DNA from: Marinovum sp048263515
Lineage (GTDB): Bacteria > Pseudomonadota > Alphaproteobacteria > Rhodobacterales > Rhodobacteraceae
Direction: 5' to 3'
DNA length: 64,000 bases
NCBI RefSeq assembly: GCF_048263515.1
Contig: NZ_JBLXEC010000017.1
Coordinates: forward strand, 36,497-100,496
Shown: piece by piece, positions 51,801 through 61,800 of the stretch
Position numbering within the stretch: position 1 is the stretch's first letter
How the letters are laid out: each line of letters begins with the position of its first letter
Position numbers and translations under genes: made by a program
The notes under the pieces: model-generated
What the model was told of the DNA's origin: nothing
The model's input: the letters and a program-made list of their open reading frames with translations, nothing else
The model's database searches: none

Positions 51801-54800
51801 GCCGAGATGCGCCTGCCGGGAACGGCCCGCCGCACTTATGCCTATGACACATCGGGCGCCCTGCAGGAGGTGACGGATCACCTTCAGGATGGCAGCGCCT
51901 GGACCATCGCACGTTATGACTGGGACGACGCCGGTCGGCTGATCGGCGCGCAGCAGGGGGATGGCGTCTTTACCGGGTTCGAGTGGGACGCCGACGGGCG
52001 CATGGTCCGAAGCCTCGGGGCCGACGGTACCGAACGCCAATTCCACCATGACGGCGCCGACAGGGTGATCGCAGAAGACCTGAACGGCGCGCGGCGGGCC
52101 GAGTACGCTTATGATGCCTTTGGCCGGCTCAAGACGCGCCGGCTTTTTCGCGCCGAAGGCGAGCCCGTCGAAGAGCATTACGTCCACGACGCCTTTGGCC
52201 GCCTGATCGCCATGGAGGACCCGGCCGGGCGCTGGGAGCGTGACCAAGACCCCCTAGGCAGGACAATCGCCGAGCGCCTGCCGGACCGGCCGGAACGGCG
52301 ATTTGCCTATGACGTCCTGGGGGCGCTGGTGCGCGAGGAAGGCGAGGGATGGTGGCTGACCCACCGCCACGACCGCGACGGACGACGGATCGAGACGCTG
52401 TTCCACGACGGCACCCGCACCAGCTTTGACCATGCCGCCGGGCTGCCGGTCCGCCAACAGAGCTTTTCGGCCGACGGCAGGCTGCTCGAAGACCTGCTGA
52501 TCGATCCCGGCGATGCGACGCTGGGGGTCGCGCAGGCGCTGGGCGAGGCCGCGATCTGGAGCGGGCCGCCCGGTCGCGCCGCCCCTGCCCTGACGGCTTA
52601 TGCGCTCTCCGATCTCGACATCGGGGTCGACGGCCGGCTGACGCGGTTCAAGCTGCAGGACGGGGCCGAATGGCAGATCAGATACACGCCGACCGGGCAG
52701 ATGGCCTCGCTGGCGCGGAACGGCATCGAATATTTCGGCGCAAGCTTCGACGCGGCAGACACACCCACCTCGCTGCATTTCTACGGTTTCTCACCCCGTC
52801 AGATTGCCCGTGACGGGGGTGAGGTCGTCACCATCGACGGCCGTGGGGCGATCCTCCGCGACCGTCAGGATGTTTTCGGCAACCTCATCAGCCGGACCGC
52901 TCAACTGGGTGAGGCCGTGCAAACGCTTGATTTCGAGCGGGACGCGCTTGGTCGGATGATCGCACACAGCCGCGATGGCGTCAGGTGGCAGCGAGAATTC
53001 GGCGACGGGTCCGCGACCCGCGAGACCCTGACGCTGCCGGACGGTGCGCGCTATCACCTGACCCGGCGCCTCGATGACCGGGGCCGGTTGGTCGAGCGTG
53101 TGCTGCCGTCGGGACTTGCCCTGACCTTCCACTATCCGGATGAAGACCAGGTTGAGCTGTCGGTCAACGACGATGTGCTGAGCCTCACCTACGACGGCTC
53201 CGGCGCCCTCACCCGTGCTGCGTTGGGCACGGCAGAGATCACCTATGCCTATCCGGCGGCCCAGGCTCGGGACGGTCGCTTTTCCGTCGCGGTCAACGGG
53301 ATGGTACTCCAGTCGCTTCAGATCGACACCGGCCGCGTGCGCGGCATCCATGATCCGATCAGCGACGAGGTCAGACCGTTCGCGCATGATACCGCCGGAC
53401 GGCTGACGGCCGCCTTTGTGCCGGGCCCTGACTGGATGTCGGCGGACCGGTTCGCCTATGACGCCCTGGGTTCGCCGCTCGGCACCTCTGGCGAGACGAT
53501 GCTGCCCGGGCATGGCGAGATGACGCATGCGGCGGCGCTGGACCCCGACGGACGGGTGCTTGGCATGACCGAGCGGAGCTTCCGGCGCGATGCCTTTGGT
53601 CAGGTGAGCGGCGCCGAGACCGGCGGCACCGAAAGCCGATATCTGCGCGACGCACAGGGCCGGGTTGTCTCTCTGACCGGCGCCGGCCTGCGCCATGACA
53701 TCCTCTACGACGGCGGAACCATTGCCGAAGTGCATGGCGGAGATCAGGGGCCGGTGACATACATCGCCGACGCCAACGGCCTGCTGATCGCGCGTCACGT
53801 AGGTGGCACGACGGAGCTTCTGGCGCTCGACTACGGCGGCGCGCCGATTGCGGCAGTCAACGGCGACGGGACGATCACCGAACGGACCTATCTCTCGCCC
53901 TTTGGCCGGATCCTCGACGGCAGTTTCAGCGCCCTGCCCCCCGAGATGCCGCGCCCCTTGTTCCACGGCATGCTCTTCGATCCGCGACAGGCGCTCTACC
54001 TGACGCCTTACCGGGCCTATCTGCCTGAACTCGCCCAGTTCCTCGCGCCGGAACCGCTCGGGCCGCTGGCCTCGGTCCATCCCTATCTCTACGCGCAGGG
54101 GGATCCCTTCACCTATCGCGATGCCACCGGCGCTCAGAGCAGCGGGTCGATGCAGACCAACACCGACGGCGACGCGGCCCGAGGCTTTGTCACGGCAGGG
54201 CAGGATGCGCTTAACGCGGTTCCCAATAAGCTCAAAGAAGAGCTGAACGGGCGTATGGCTGACGCCGACCCTGGCAGGCGCAACCGGCAGGCCGGCGGCA
54301 CACCGCCCGGCCAGGGCGAGAAACGGCGCGCCCGCCAGCCGGGACCGGACAGCTATACTGTCCCGCCGTCGCCACCGGAAACTCCGGAACAACGCCGCCA
54401 GCGCCGCGAACGCGAGGCCCTGCGGCAAGCCGCGCTCAGCGATCTGCAGCGCAACATCGCCGAACAAGAAGCGCGCGACCGTGCTGCGAATGCAGCGTTC
54501 AAGCGCAATGTCGGACATGCGCGCCACGTGCTTCCCGAGGGCATCGCGCAACGCTGGCTGCAGGCAGACGAGGTCTTTGCCCGGTCGTTCCCCCGTCTCT
54601 GGAAGGATGACGAGGTCCCCTGGGGAGAGCATGCCACCGGCCCGGTCTCAGGCAGCCCCGGCGATCCCCACGGGCTGTTGCGCGCCACCCTCGGCGGCGA
54701 CCACCGGGTGCAGGGCCGGCGCGGTGATCGCCTGCGGTATATCTTCCGCAACCAGCTGGCGGTGCAGGCCCCGGTGCCCACCCCGCGCGAACAGGCCCGC

Positions 54801-54953
54801 CAGCCGGACCGCATTCCGCGACCGGGGGGCGTGTCAGGGCATATGTCGCCGCCAAAGCCCGCCGGCACCGCCCCGGAACCGCCCATTGCCCCGCCGACAC
54901 CGACCCCCCGGCAGCCGAGAAAACCCGGCGGATTGCTCGGAGGGCTCTTCTGA
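48819..54953 (+). CDS. Giant exported PKD-RHS (YD-repeat) protein
   Basis: A 2044-residue protein. Residues 1-33 are a Sec signal peptide ending LLALPALA. About 38-311 hold three PKD-like beta domains (for example IDPGDGSG...RHSYGTPGTYSARL and LSFGDGQ...THSYARPGRYAARL). About 312-550 are unassigned. About 553-620 match the DUF6531 RHS-start domain (SSDPVILASGEFIETATDL, SLGHGWTHNYQLAL). About 620-1715 carry more than 15 YD/RHS repeats (YDAFGRLKTRR, HDAFGRLIA, YDVLGALVRE). The RHS core spans about 1717-1771, and a Pro/Arg/Gln-rich tail follows to 2044. The usual DPxG...DPxG aspartyl autocleavage motif is EPLG (1745-1748) and DATG (1768-1771). I prefer the ATG at 48819 to a GTG at 48810. The stop overlaps the next start by one base. 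The protein probably forms an exported RHS shell; its cargo is unclear. Confidence 0.9.
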   Translation: MPLRIPLDRTALVRLIATAACCLALLLALPALAEVGSALRLSTDVRRGDAPLTVQFRPLARTYPAGKIARVEIDPGDGSGAIVLHTGRGWFRPRPRHSYGTPGTYSARLTMLTDDGQRLTTRTRITVLPATPADPSELLTATPVTGDAPHEVTFKIGGATLPFTARRGRLSFGDGQAIWVMPHETVTHSYARPGRYAARLDIRGDRGNRARALRVITVAEQARLRFTVAPASGVAPVEVTLRANVPRGDVQRAGVLQDGREILGTQAITGRAEGHLRLTLTEPGTYRFELRVITRNGRRHRELRTVTVRPANLADAGPTFYAHDGGVVQIVQQGGSFEAIMRAPTVDQARKGYDIHTVLARGAFANRAYSALRPLDPDNPDSPRRRFYESHPVQIAGGTYLIRDEDCPDQWGQYAFHINYDPAGKATAISGPVTFASYTTRSDRAHARLGLPPGSPGIVGNIAWVNHLISIMRAAGDYSDRPHECVASDAADDIRPAVFTRITEEEARAIARENIGATRDFAQIAYDTSDRSVPGDGTPRNRDAESGETAVSSDPVILASGEFIETATDLEGPAPLGLGWRFQRTYRSQSLNHTSLGHGWTHNYQLALTRDREGWRLRDENGAHALYVASGDGSFATADGSRLDIGETRRRITFPSGRVYDFQPVTEDPDRSYLEAIEDPTGARMSMDYDLLGRLVRVTDPAGRQARYSYDSNRGYLVGVTAPDGRAVHFDHDAQGNLTRVAQVSAVTGDTLAETRFGYAAVDEAAEAALRHNLTEIRLSPGSGGGWGVIRLQYGADPEALDFDRVIWQQTDTLVETFAYRRGADPEQETFATTLQAPGRATEEHVFAPDGRHLGTSYVLPDETLLETLFLYDAEGRRSGQQFADGSRIEILPGSDPDVSVLRETPAETQTGATDRLWLYQSEPRFGQLRAIYGPFSGTVPTLAEAAPALQMQRVFDYESDGGGSLGRIVSEERKGADGTTRRIEYSWNEDGSLAEMRLPGTARRTYAYDTSGALQEVTDHLQDGSAWTIARYDWDDAGRLIGAQQGDGVFTGFEWDADGRMVRSLGADGTERQFHHDGADRVIAEDLNGARRAEYAYDAFGRLKTRRLFRAEGEPVEEHYVHDAFGRLIAMEDPAGRWERDQDPLGRTIAERLPDRPERRFAYDVLGALVREEGEGWWLTHRHDRDGRRIETLFHDGTRTSFDHAAGLPVRQQSFSADGRLLEDLLIDPGDATLGVAQALGEAAIWSGPPGRAAPALTAYALSDLDIGVDGRLTRFKLQDGAEWQIRYTPTGQMASLARNGIEYFGASFDAADTPTSLHFYGFSPRQIARDGGEVVTIDGRGAILRDRQDVFGNLISRTAQLGEAVQTLDFERDALGRMIAHSRDGVRWQREFGDGSATRETLTLPDGARYHLTRRLDDRGRLVERVLPSGLALTFHYPDEDQVELSVNDDVLSLTYDGSGALTRAALGTAEITYAYPAAQARDGRFSVAVNGMVLQSLQIDTGRVRGIHDPISDEVRPFAHDTAGRLTAAFVPGPDWMSADRFAYDALGSPLGTSGETMLPGHGEMTHAAALDPDGRVLGMTERSFRRDAFGQVSGAETGGTESRYLRDAQGRVVSLTGAGLRHDILYDGGTIAEVHGGDQGPVTYIADANGLLIARHVGGTTELLALDYGGAPIAAVNGDGTITERTYLSPFGRILDGSFSALPPEMPRPLFHGMLFDPRQALYLTPYRAYLPELAQFLAPEPLGPLASVHPYLYAQGDPFTYRDATGAQSSGSMQTNTDGDAARGFVTAGQDALNAVPNKLKEELNGRMADADPGRRNRQAGGTPPGQGEKRRARQPGPDSYTVPPSPPETPEQRRQRREREALRQAALSDLQRNIAEQEARDRAANAAFKRNVGHARHVLPEGIAQRWLQADEVFARSFPRLWKDDEVPWGEHATGPVSGSPGDPHGLLRATLGGDHRVQGRRGDRLRYIFRNQLAVQAPVPTPREQARQPDRIPRPGGVSGHMSPPKPAGTAPEPPIAPPTPTPRQPRKPGGLLGGLF

Positions 54954-57900
54954 TGCGTCGCCGCCTCGCCATCGCTGCGCTTGTCATCTCCCTCGCCGGG
55001 GGCTCGGTGGCGGCGCAGGCGTACAGCGAAGTGGCGGTCGACAGCGATCCGCCGGGGGCCAGCGTCTTTCTGGGGACCGAGTTTCTTGGATTTGCGCCCG
55101 GCAAGGTGATGCTGCCGTCCGGATCGGGCAGTGCGGACCTCGTCATCCTGCACCCCGGCTTCGAGACGTGGACCCGCGAACTCGACCTCGCCGCTTTGCC
55201 CGGCACGGTCATGGCCAAGCTGGCTCCGGCTCCGGCGCGCATCCCGGTCACCGTCGCTGACGACCGCGACCCCGCCGCCGACGGCGAGATCACCCTGCGC
55301 GAGGCGCTGCTCTATGCCTCGGGCGTGCGCCAGCCGCAGGGCACCGACCAGGCGCGGATCGAGGGCACCCCGGGCGCCGGCCATGCCGACGAGATCGTCT
55401 TCGCCATCGCCGGTCAGGGCGAGGCCCCGGTCGTCACCGTCGAGCGACCGCTTCCCGCCCTGTCGGACGCCGGTGACAGCCTCACCGGCCCCTCGGGGCT
55501 GGCCAGCATTGCCCCCCACCCGGGCACCGAGGTGCGCGGGGCTGGACTGACGCTGCACCCCATGACCCGGGCCGAGAACCTGGTACTGGATGGGTTCGAC
55601 ATCGGTCTGCTGGCAACTGGCGATGGCACCATGACGGCCTCTGCCGTCTCGGCCCAGGGCGGCTTGGTCGGCTTTCATGCCACCGAAGGCGCGGAACTGC
55701 TGCTTGGCGGCGCCACATCGCTCAGCGCGTTCAGCGATGCCATGGCGACCCACGACGCCGTGATCGACGGCTTTGTCGAGCCGATCGCACGGACTGACAC
55801 CACGCGGATCACCCTGCTGTCGGGCACCGCAGGATCCCCCGATGACACGATTGTCGAAGGCTGGTTGCGGCCGGGCGGCGACACGCATCTCTTTGTCAGG
55901 CGCCCCGATCCCATCCCCCTGACCGAGGTGCAGGGCCTGGAAGCCGAGACCTCGAGCTACGATCTCTTTCACATTTTCGGTCACGGCCAATCCGACCAGC
56001 GCTGGCCGCGCCATGTCTACGACGGGCTGGACGGCGACTATTTCCAATGGGACTTCAAAGGCGATCCAAAACGCGAATTCATGCGCGTGCAAGGTTTGCG
56101 ACCGATGCGCAGCAGCGCCTTTCGGCTGCATCATCTGCAGGAAGGCAGCACGCTGCACCGCTACGCCTTTCTGCTGACCGACCGATATGGCCGCGAGCTC
56201 TGGTCGACCGAGGTCGCGTCTGACGGCGTCGAGGACCTGATCGAGATCGACCCCGGGCTGGATTTCTTCGGCTTCCGGATCAATGTCCTCGACGCGACCG
56301 GCAACGGCCCCGGCTTTACCGAGATCGAGGCGATGATCGAAGACACGGTCGCCTATCCGCCGCGCAGTTTCAGCCGGGGCCGGATTGTCTTTCCACGGCC
56401 GGTCTCGGGCACGCGTGGCATCCTTGAGATACGCGGCCAGCTCTTGATGCTCGAAGAGGCGCTCTTTGACGCCTTCGGCCAGCACGCGTACCGCCAGTCC
56501 CCGCTCCCGGTGAAAGAGCCCGGCGAGCCAAGGACCCAACGGTTGCCCGACACCGCCACCGGCGCCGACCTGACGCAGGCGATTGCTGCACTGGCGGGCG
56601 CGGGCCGCGGCATCGTCGAAATTCCCGGGACACTGACGATCGATGCTGCCACCGATCCGATCACCGGGGCAAACCTGACACTGACCGGAGGCGGCACACT
56701 CCAGAGCGTGGACGGAGCGCCGCTCAGGGTGACGTCGGCGGTACATCTGGCGCTGCATGACCTCGATCTGCAATCCGTTCCGCTGGTTTTTGACCGGGCC
56801 TATTCCGTTTCGCTGTCGCAGGTTTCGATCTCGGACGTCGATACCGGCATCACGGCGCAGACCTCGGATATCTCGGTCATTGAAAGCGAAATCCGGGGGG
56901 CCAAGACGGCTGTTCACCTGACCAACACCGCCTTCTTCATGACCGGGACCCGGATCGCGGATGTCGATCTGGGCGTCAGCGCGCATCGCGCCCAACCCGT
57001 GACCTTGCTCGACAATGACATCGCGGCCCGGCTGCGCCCCTTCGAGGTCCGCCCCGAAGGCTACGGTCAGTCCTATGTCAATCTGATCGGCAATCGTGGC
57101 ACGCCGGCGGAGCCCGTCGACCCGGCGCCGGACGTGTCCTATCACCTGGCCGCGTCGCTGGTGGCGGAGAACGATCCGCCGTTGCTGAACTTCACCGAGG
57201 GACGGTTTCAGAACATCAGCCGACCGGATGGGATGGGCTGGAGCGTCGTCGACCTGCGCAATGGCACCGCCTCCTCGACCCTCCGGCTGATCGTGACCGA
57301 CGACCCCCGGCTGCGCTGCCTGGCTCTGGCCAGCCTCGATCATCCGCCGATCCGCGCGCCGCGCGATCTGCCGCCGGGCTACGGCGTGGTGCTGCACGAC
57401 AGGCCGGTGACACTTCATTGCACCCGCGGCAGCGAGAGCGCGACGGCGGTCCTGCCTGTCACCGGTTCGGATATGGCCAGCGTCGCCGAGGTCCGACTGT
57501 CGTTCGAGCCCGGGTTCGACACCCCCGAAGAGGGGCTCGCCTCGTCCGGCCTGCTGACGCTGGAGACGCGCGCCATCGGCCGGGGCGCTGCGCTGCCGCG
57601 TCTCGGAGGCCACACCCTGCATCGCTCACTGCGCAGCCTTGTGGACGCGCTGATCGACCTCGGTGATCCCGGCCGCGCCTTTGCCGAAAGCTACGCGGCG
57701 TTTGAGCTCAGCCCGGCCGACCGCATCCTCGCCGATCTTGCCCTCTACAGCGGCGACGCCTGGGCCAAGGCGTTGATGGCCGCGGATGACACCGACGGTG
57801 CGCTGCTGCTCTACCAGGACATCGCGGCCCTTGATCCGCCTTTGCCCGGGGCCGATGGCCTGTTCGACGCGATGCTGGCTCAGGTCGCCTTCACGCGTCT

Positions 57901-58864
57901 GGAAGCCGGTGACCGCGCCGGGGCCCGGCGGCTCTATCGCCGCTTGAGCGAGCGGCAGCCGGGCGACGAAGTGGCCCTGAAAAACATCCTCTACAGCTAC
58001 CAGGAAGAGGCCCGCGCGATCCTCGAGGCCGAGGGCGTCGACGCCATGCTGGCCTGGACCAAAAAAGAGATCGGGGCGCAGCCGGGTGACCGTGACACGA
58101 TCCTCGAGGTTGCGGGGGTATTGCTGACAAACGCCGCGATCGAGGCCTATGATACCGGCGCTTTCGAGCGCGCCATGGGGATGGCCGCGCAGCTATACCG
58201 TTGGCAGCCCAGTGCCGACGCGGGCAACATTCTGGCGGCCTCCTTTCAGGCCTTTGCGCTCGCGGCAGTCAAAGATGGCCATATCAGCACGGTGCTGTCC
58301 CGCTTCAGGGAGCTCGACGACGAGTTCGGCGACCAGGTCGACCTGGCCACCGCGGTCGAGGCCGCCTTTCTGACGGAAACACAAGAGGCCATCGCGCGCG
58401 GCGACATCGATTCTGCGCTGGCGACTGTCAGGGCCCTGCACGAGGTGGCGCCGACACAGCAGTCTGAGGACTTTCTCGTCTGGGCCTACCAGGAAAAGGC
58501 GATGCAGATCGCCGACCGCGACGGGCCAACCGCGGCGCTCGACTTCATCGCCGCGCAGACAACCACCCTAGCCGTCGGCGCCGCGCTGGCCGAGGCCGCC
58601 CGCGTGATCGGCAACAACAGCTGCATCGCTCTGATGGAAGCGGGAGATTTCGACGCGGCAGAACAGGTCCTCCTCAAGGCTCTGGCCATAACAGGCGCCG
58701 ACGTATCACTCGAAGCGCTGCATCGGGTGGTTCTGGCGAACTGGGCGGTGGAAGCCGCCAACGGCGGTCGTCCCGAGGAAGCCCGCGCCGTCGCGTTGCG
58801 GGGGCTCGCGCGGTTCCCGCAGGAGCCGATATTTCAACAAGTCTTGGATTTCATTGCGAATTGA
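54953..58864 (+). CDS. Exported PEGA / CSLREA-like / beta-helix / TPR-like protein
   Basis: A 1303-residue protein with a signal peptide (LAIAALVISLAGGSVAAQA). A PEGA domain spans about 24-92 (VAVDSDPPGASVFLGTEFLGFAPGKVML). Next is a CSLREA-like segment (VTVADDRDPAADGEITLREALLYASG) leading into parallel beta-helix-like rungs to about 290. A middle region (about 330-500) has no match I recognise. A second beta-helix stretch follows at about 552-692 (LHDLDLQSVPLVFDRAYSVSLSQVSISDVDTGI). From about 893 to the end are helical TPR-like repeats (GDRAGARRLYRRLSERQPGDEVALKN, GDFDAAEQVLLKALAITGADVSLEA). PEGA and beta-helix parts suggest cell-surface or glycan contact and TPRs suggest scaffolding. It is translationally coupled to the RHS gene, so a partner role is likely; no enzyme motif is seen. 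Confidence 0.85.
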   Translation: MRRRLAIAALVISLAGGSVAAQAYSEVAVDSDPPGASVFLGTEFLGFAPGKVMLPSGSGSADLVILHPGFETWTRELDLAALPGTVMAKLAPAPARIPVTVADDRDPAADGEITLREALLYASGVRQPQGTDQARIEGTPGAGHADEIVFAIAGQGEAPVVTVERPLPALSDAGDSLTGPSGLASIAPHPGTEVRGAGLTLHPMTRAENLVLDGFDIGLLATGDGTMTASAVSAQGGLVGFHATEGAELLLGGATSLSAFSDAMATHDAVIDGFVEPIARTDTTRITLLSGTAGSPDDTIVEGWLRPGGDTHLFVRRPDPIPLTEVQGLEAETSSYDLFHIFGHGQSDQRWPRHVYDGLDGDYFQWDFKGDPKREFMRVQGLRPMRSSAFRLHHLQEGSTLHRYAFLLTDRYGRELWSTEVASDGVEDLIEIDPGLDFFGFRINVLDATGNGPGFTEIEAMIEDTVAYPPRSFSRGRIVFPRPVSGTRGILEIRGQLLMLEEALFDAFGQHAYRQSPLPVKEPGEPRTQRLPDTATGADLTQAIAALAGAGRGIVEIPGTLTIDAATDPITGANLTLTGGGTLQSVDGAPLRVTSAVHLALHDLDLQSVPLVFDRAYSVSLSQVSISDVDTGITAQTSDISVIESEIRGAKTAVHLTNTAFFMTGTRIADVDLGVSAHRAQPVTLLDNDIAARLRPFEVRPEGYGQSYVNLIGNRGTPAEPVDPAPDVSYHLAASLVAENDPPLLNFTEGRFQNISRPDGMGWSVVDLRNGTASSTLRLIVTDDPRLRCLALASLDHPPIRAPRDLPPGYGVVLHDRPVTLHCTRGSESATAVLPVTGSDMASVAEVRLSFEPGFDTPEEGLASSGLLTLETRAIGRGAALPRLGGHTLHRSLRSLVDALIDLGDPGRAFAESYAAFELSPADRILADLALYSGDAWAKALMAADDTDGALLLYQDIAALDPPLPGADGLFDAMLAQVAFTRLEAGDRAGARRLYRRLSERQPGDEVALKNILYSYQEEARAILEAEGVDAMLAWTKKEIGAQPGDRDTILEVAGVLLTNAAIEAYDTGAFERAMGMAAQLYRWQPSADAGNILAASFQAFALAAVKDGHISTVLSRFRELDDEFGDQVDLATAVEAAFLTETQEAIARGDIDSALATVRALHEVAPTQQSEDFLVWAYQEKAMQIADRDGPTAALDFIAAQTTTLAVGAALAEAARVIGNNSCIALMEAGDFDAAEQVLLKALAITGADVSLEALHRVVLANWAVEAANGGRPEEARAVALRGLARFPQEPIFQQVLDFIAN

Positions 58865-58877
58865 CAGGAGCTGAGTG

Positions 58878-61800
58878 ATGGTCAAAAGAACGCTGAACCT
58901 CGTCGTTGCAGCCATTTCCAGCGCAAGCCTGGTCCTGTCCTCCACGCCGCTCCCCGCCCAGCCCGCCACGCCCGACCGCGACGAGGCGAAAGCCGCGCTG
59001 GCGGCGGTGTTCCTGCAGATCGATGACATGCGGCGGCGGGTCGATGACAGCGCTTTCGATCCCGATGCCATGGCCTATGCCTTGGGCGACGATCCCGGGG
59101 CGCTCTTCGACTTTGTTCAGAACGAGATCGCCTATCACCCCTACCCCGGCCTGCTGCGGTTCGGCAGTGGCACCCTGATGAACCTGGCCGGCAACACCTG
59201 CGACCAGGCGCTCTTGCTGGGCGAGATGCTGGACGCGGCAGGCGAGACGGTGCGCTACGCCAGCGCGCCGATGACGCCGGAGGTGCAGGAGCGGCTCATG
59301 GCGCTGGCGCATCTGCCCGCGACCGCCTTGACGGCCCCTGCGGCCTTCGAGCTGCCAAGCTTCCAGGACCAGAACGACCTTTATTGGCTGGGGTATTCCG
59401 ACGAGATGATCGACGAGGCGGTGGCGGAAAGCGTCTTTCAGACCTACGCGTTCAGCCAGGAACTCGACAGCCTGTTTGCGATCAGTGAAGAGTTGATCGG
59501 GCCGCAGCTCGATGCCGCTCTGGCCGGCGCCACGAGGCCGGCGCGGCCGGTCCAGCAGACCCATTGCTGGGTGCAGCACCAGTCCGGCGACAACTGGCGC
59601 GACCTCGACCCCGCTGCCTGGTGGATGCCCGAAGGGCAGGCCGCCCTGACCGCAGCAGAGGTCCACGCCGAGGGGCTGCCCCTCGATCTGGCGCCGACAC
59701 TCTCGGTTGTCATCGAGGTAGAGCGCATCCGGGCTGACGGCACGCCGGGGACCATACGGATCCTCGATGTCTCTTCCTCGCTGTTTCGGCAGGTCAACGA
59801 ATTCTCGCTCGTGGTGATCCCGACGCTCCTCGAAGAAGGCGCGCCCGATCCAGAAGGCGGCCATTCCGCCTTTTCGCTGATGGCCTCGCTCAACGGCCGC
59901 ACCGCGACCAGCGCGCCGTTTGATCTGTCCGGCAATGCACCACCGCCAGAGCTGGCGGCGCCGCCCTCCGCAATGGATGTCATCGGAGGAACGATTGACT
60001 GCCTCTTCGGGTGCCCGAGCGAGGACCCGCCCCCTTCGGAGGGGGGCGGCGGTGGATTGTTCGGCGGTGGCGGTCTTCTGGGTGGGGGCACCCCGCCGCC
60101 GGAGCCCGAGGCCGAGGCCGATGCCGAGCCCGAGACACCAGAACTGGCGCAGGGTCTGCTCGGGCTTACCATGACCATCGGCCTGACCAACGCCGCCGGC
60201 GATACGGTCACCGAGCAACGGGTCCTGGCCAGCCACCACCCGGGGCTCGACGCCGAGGCTGCGCTGGCTGACCTGCAACGCCAGATGTCGCAATCCTACG
60301 AGGCGGTGATCTGGGGGGGCCGCATCGAGACGGATTACCTGAACGCGGTTGAACTGGACGCCCTGCTCGAAGCGCGGACAACGCTGGAAATTCTGCTCGA
60401 CGCTCAAGGTGATGAGGCACCCTCGCACGACATCGAAGCTCTGATCACCGACCTTGATCTGCCGAATGTCGGCCTGCTGGAGTTTGCCAGGTTGCGCGGC
60501 GCGCTTGTCGAACAGGCCGCCATGCGCGACCTCGGCACCCAAGTGCACGTCGGTTTCCCGCAGATGTTCGCCCAGCGGATCGGCGGGTTGCCGGAGGCCG
60601 GCCCCTCCGGCTTTGGCCAGAGCTTCGACATCCTGTCCAACGGGTTGGTTGTCGACGGCCCCGACGCTGCGCTGAAACACGCCCGGTTCGGGATCGCCGA
60701 CACCCTGATCGAATACCTCGGCACCGGCGGCGGGGATGCCGCGAACTTCTACCGTCAGCTGGTGGCGGCAGTGGATGCCGGCGCAGCGCTTGGCCTGAGG
60801 ACCGCCGAAGACAGCGAGGCGCTGGCCGCCGCCGATCTCGATCCGACGACGCGCCGCATGCTGGCGGATGATCTGTCGCGGGGATATTCCATCCTCGCGC
60901 CCCCCCGGGCGCAAACGATCGCAGACAGCCCCCGGTTTGCCTGGCTGCGCATTGATCCGGTCACCGGCGAGACCCTGGGCCGTGGGGCTCATGGCGGTGC
61001 CGCCGGGTCCGAAACAGCCGTGGTCAACGCCGAGCCGGCGCAGCGCGCCAAATGGGTCACTCTGCTGATCCATGCCGGGATCGCAGTCGGTGTTTGTGCG
61101 GCCATGCATGTCGCCACGCCCTATCTCAGCCAGGCGTCGGCCTGGATGGCGAACGAGCCCGGCGGCCCGCTGGAGGACCCCCGAAGCCCCGCCCGCCAAA
61201 GGGCCGACTTCATTCTTTGCCTGGGTCTGGCCGTCGCATTGACCGGGGCTTTCACCCTGGTGCGTATTTTCGGGCCGCGGCTGGCAGCCACGCTCGGCAT
61301 CGGCTCCGGGGCGGGCCTCTCGGCGGCCGCCAGAGGAAGCGGACGGACCCCGCCACCCTCGGGGGCACGGCCGCAATCGATGCCGCCGCGCCCTTCGGCC
61401 CAGGGTGGGCGTTATGCCAGGGTCACCCCCAATTCGGCGCCCGAGGTCGGTCAGGGCACCAGCGGACGGCCCAGCGGCAGCCGCGCCGGCAGCGGCCACA
61501 GCGCGCGCCCGCCAGAGGGACGTCGCAGCGGCAGCACCATCGTCGACGTGCCGCAAGGCCGACGCTCCGGCAGCACGATTGTCGACCAGCCGGCCCGTGG
61601 CACCAACCCGCGGTCCGGCGCATCGCTTGACGGAAATCCCGGCCCGCAGCCGCCGCGAAACAGACCGCCGAACCAGCGCACGCCCAGCGAAAACTTCGAC
61701 CTTGTCGTCGAAACGCTCTTCGGCCGTCGCGCTGTCGCAAGTCACGACATGTCGGTGGCACGCGGTCGCTGGCACGCCATGTCTCCGGCACAGCGACGTG

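Noticed and set aside
54353..57622. A 1089-codon open frame on the minus strand
   Set aside because: Antisense to the RHS tail and the PEGA/beta-helix gene; composition is Arg/Gln/Gly-biased with no recognisable family.
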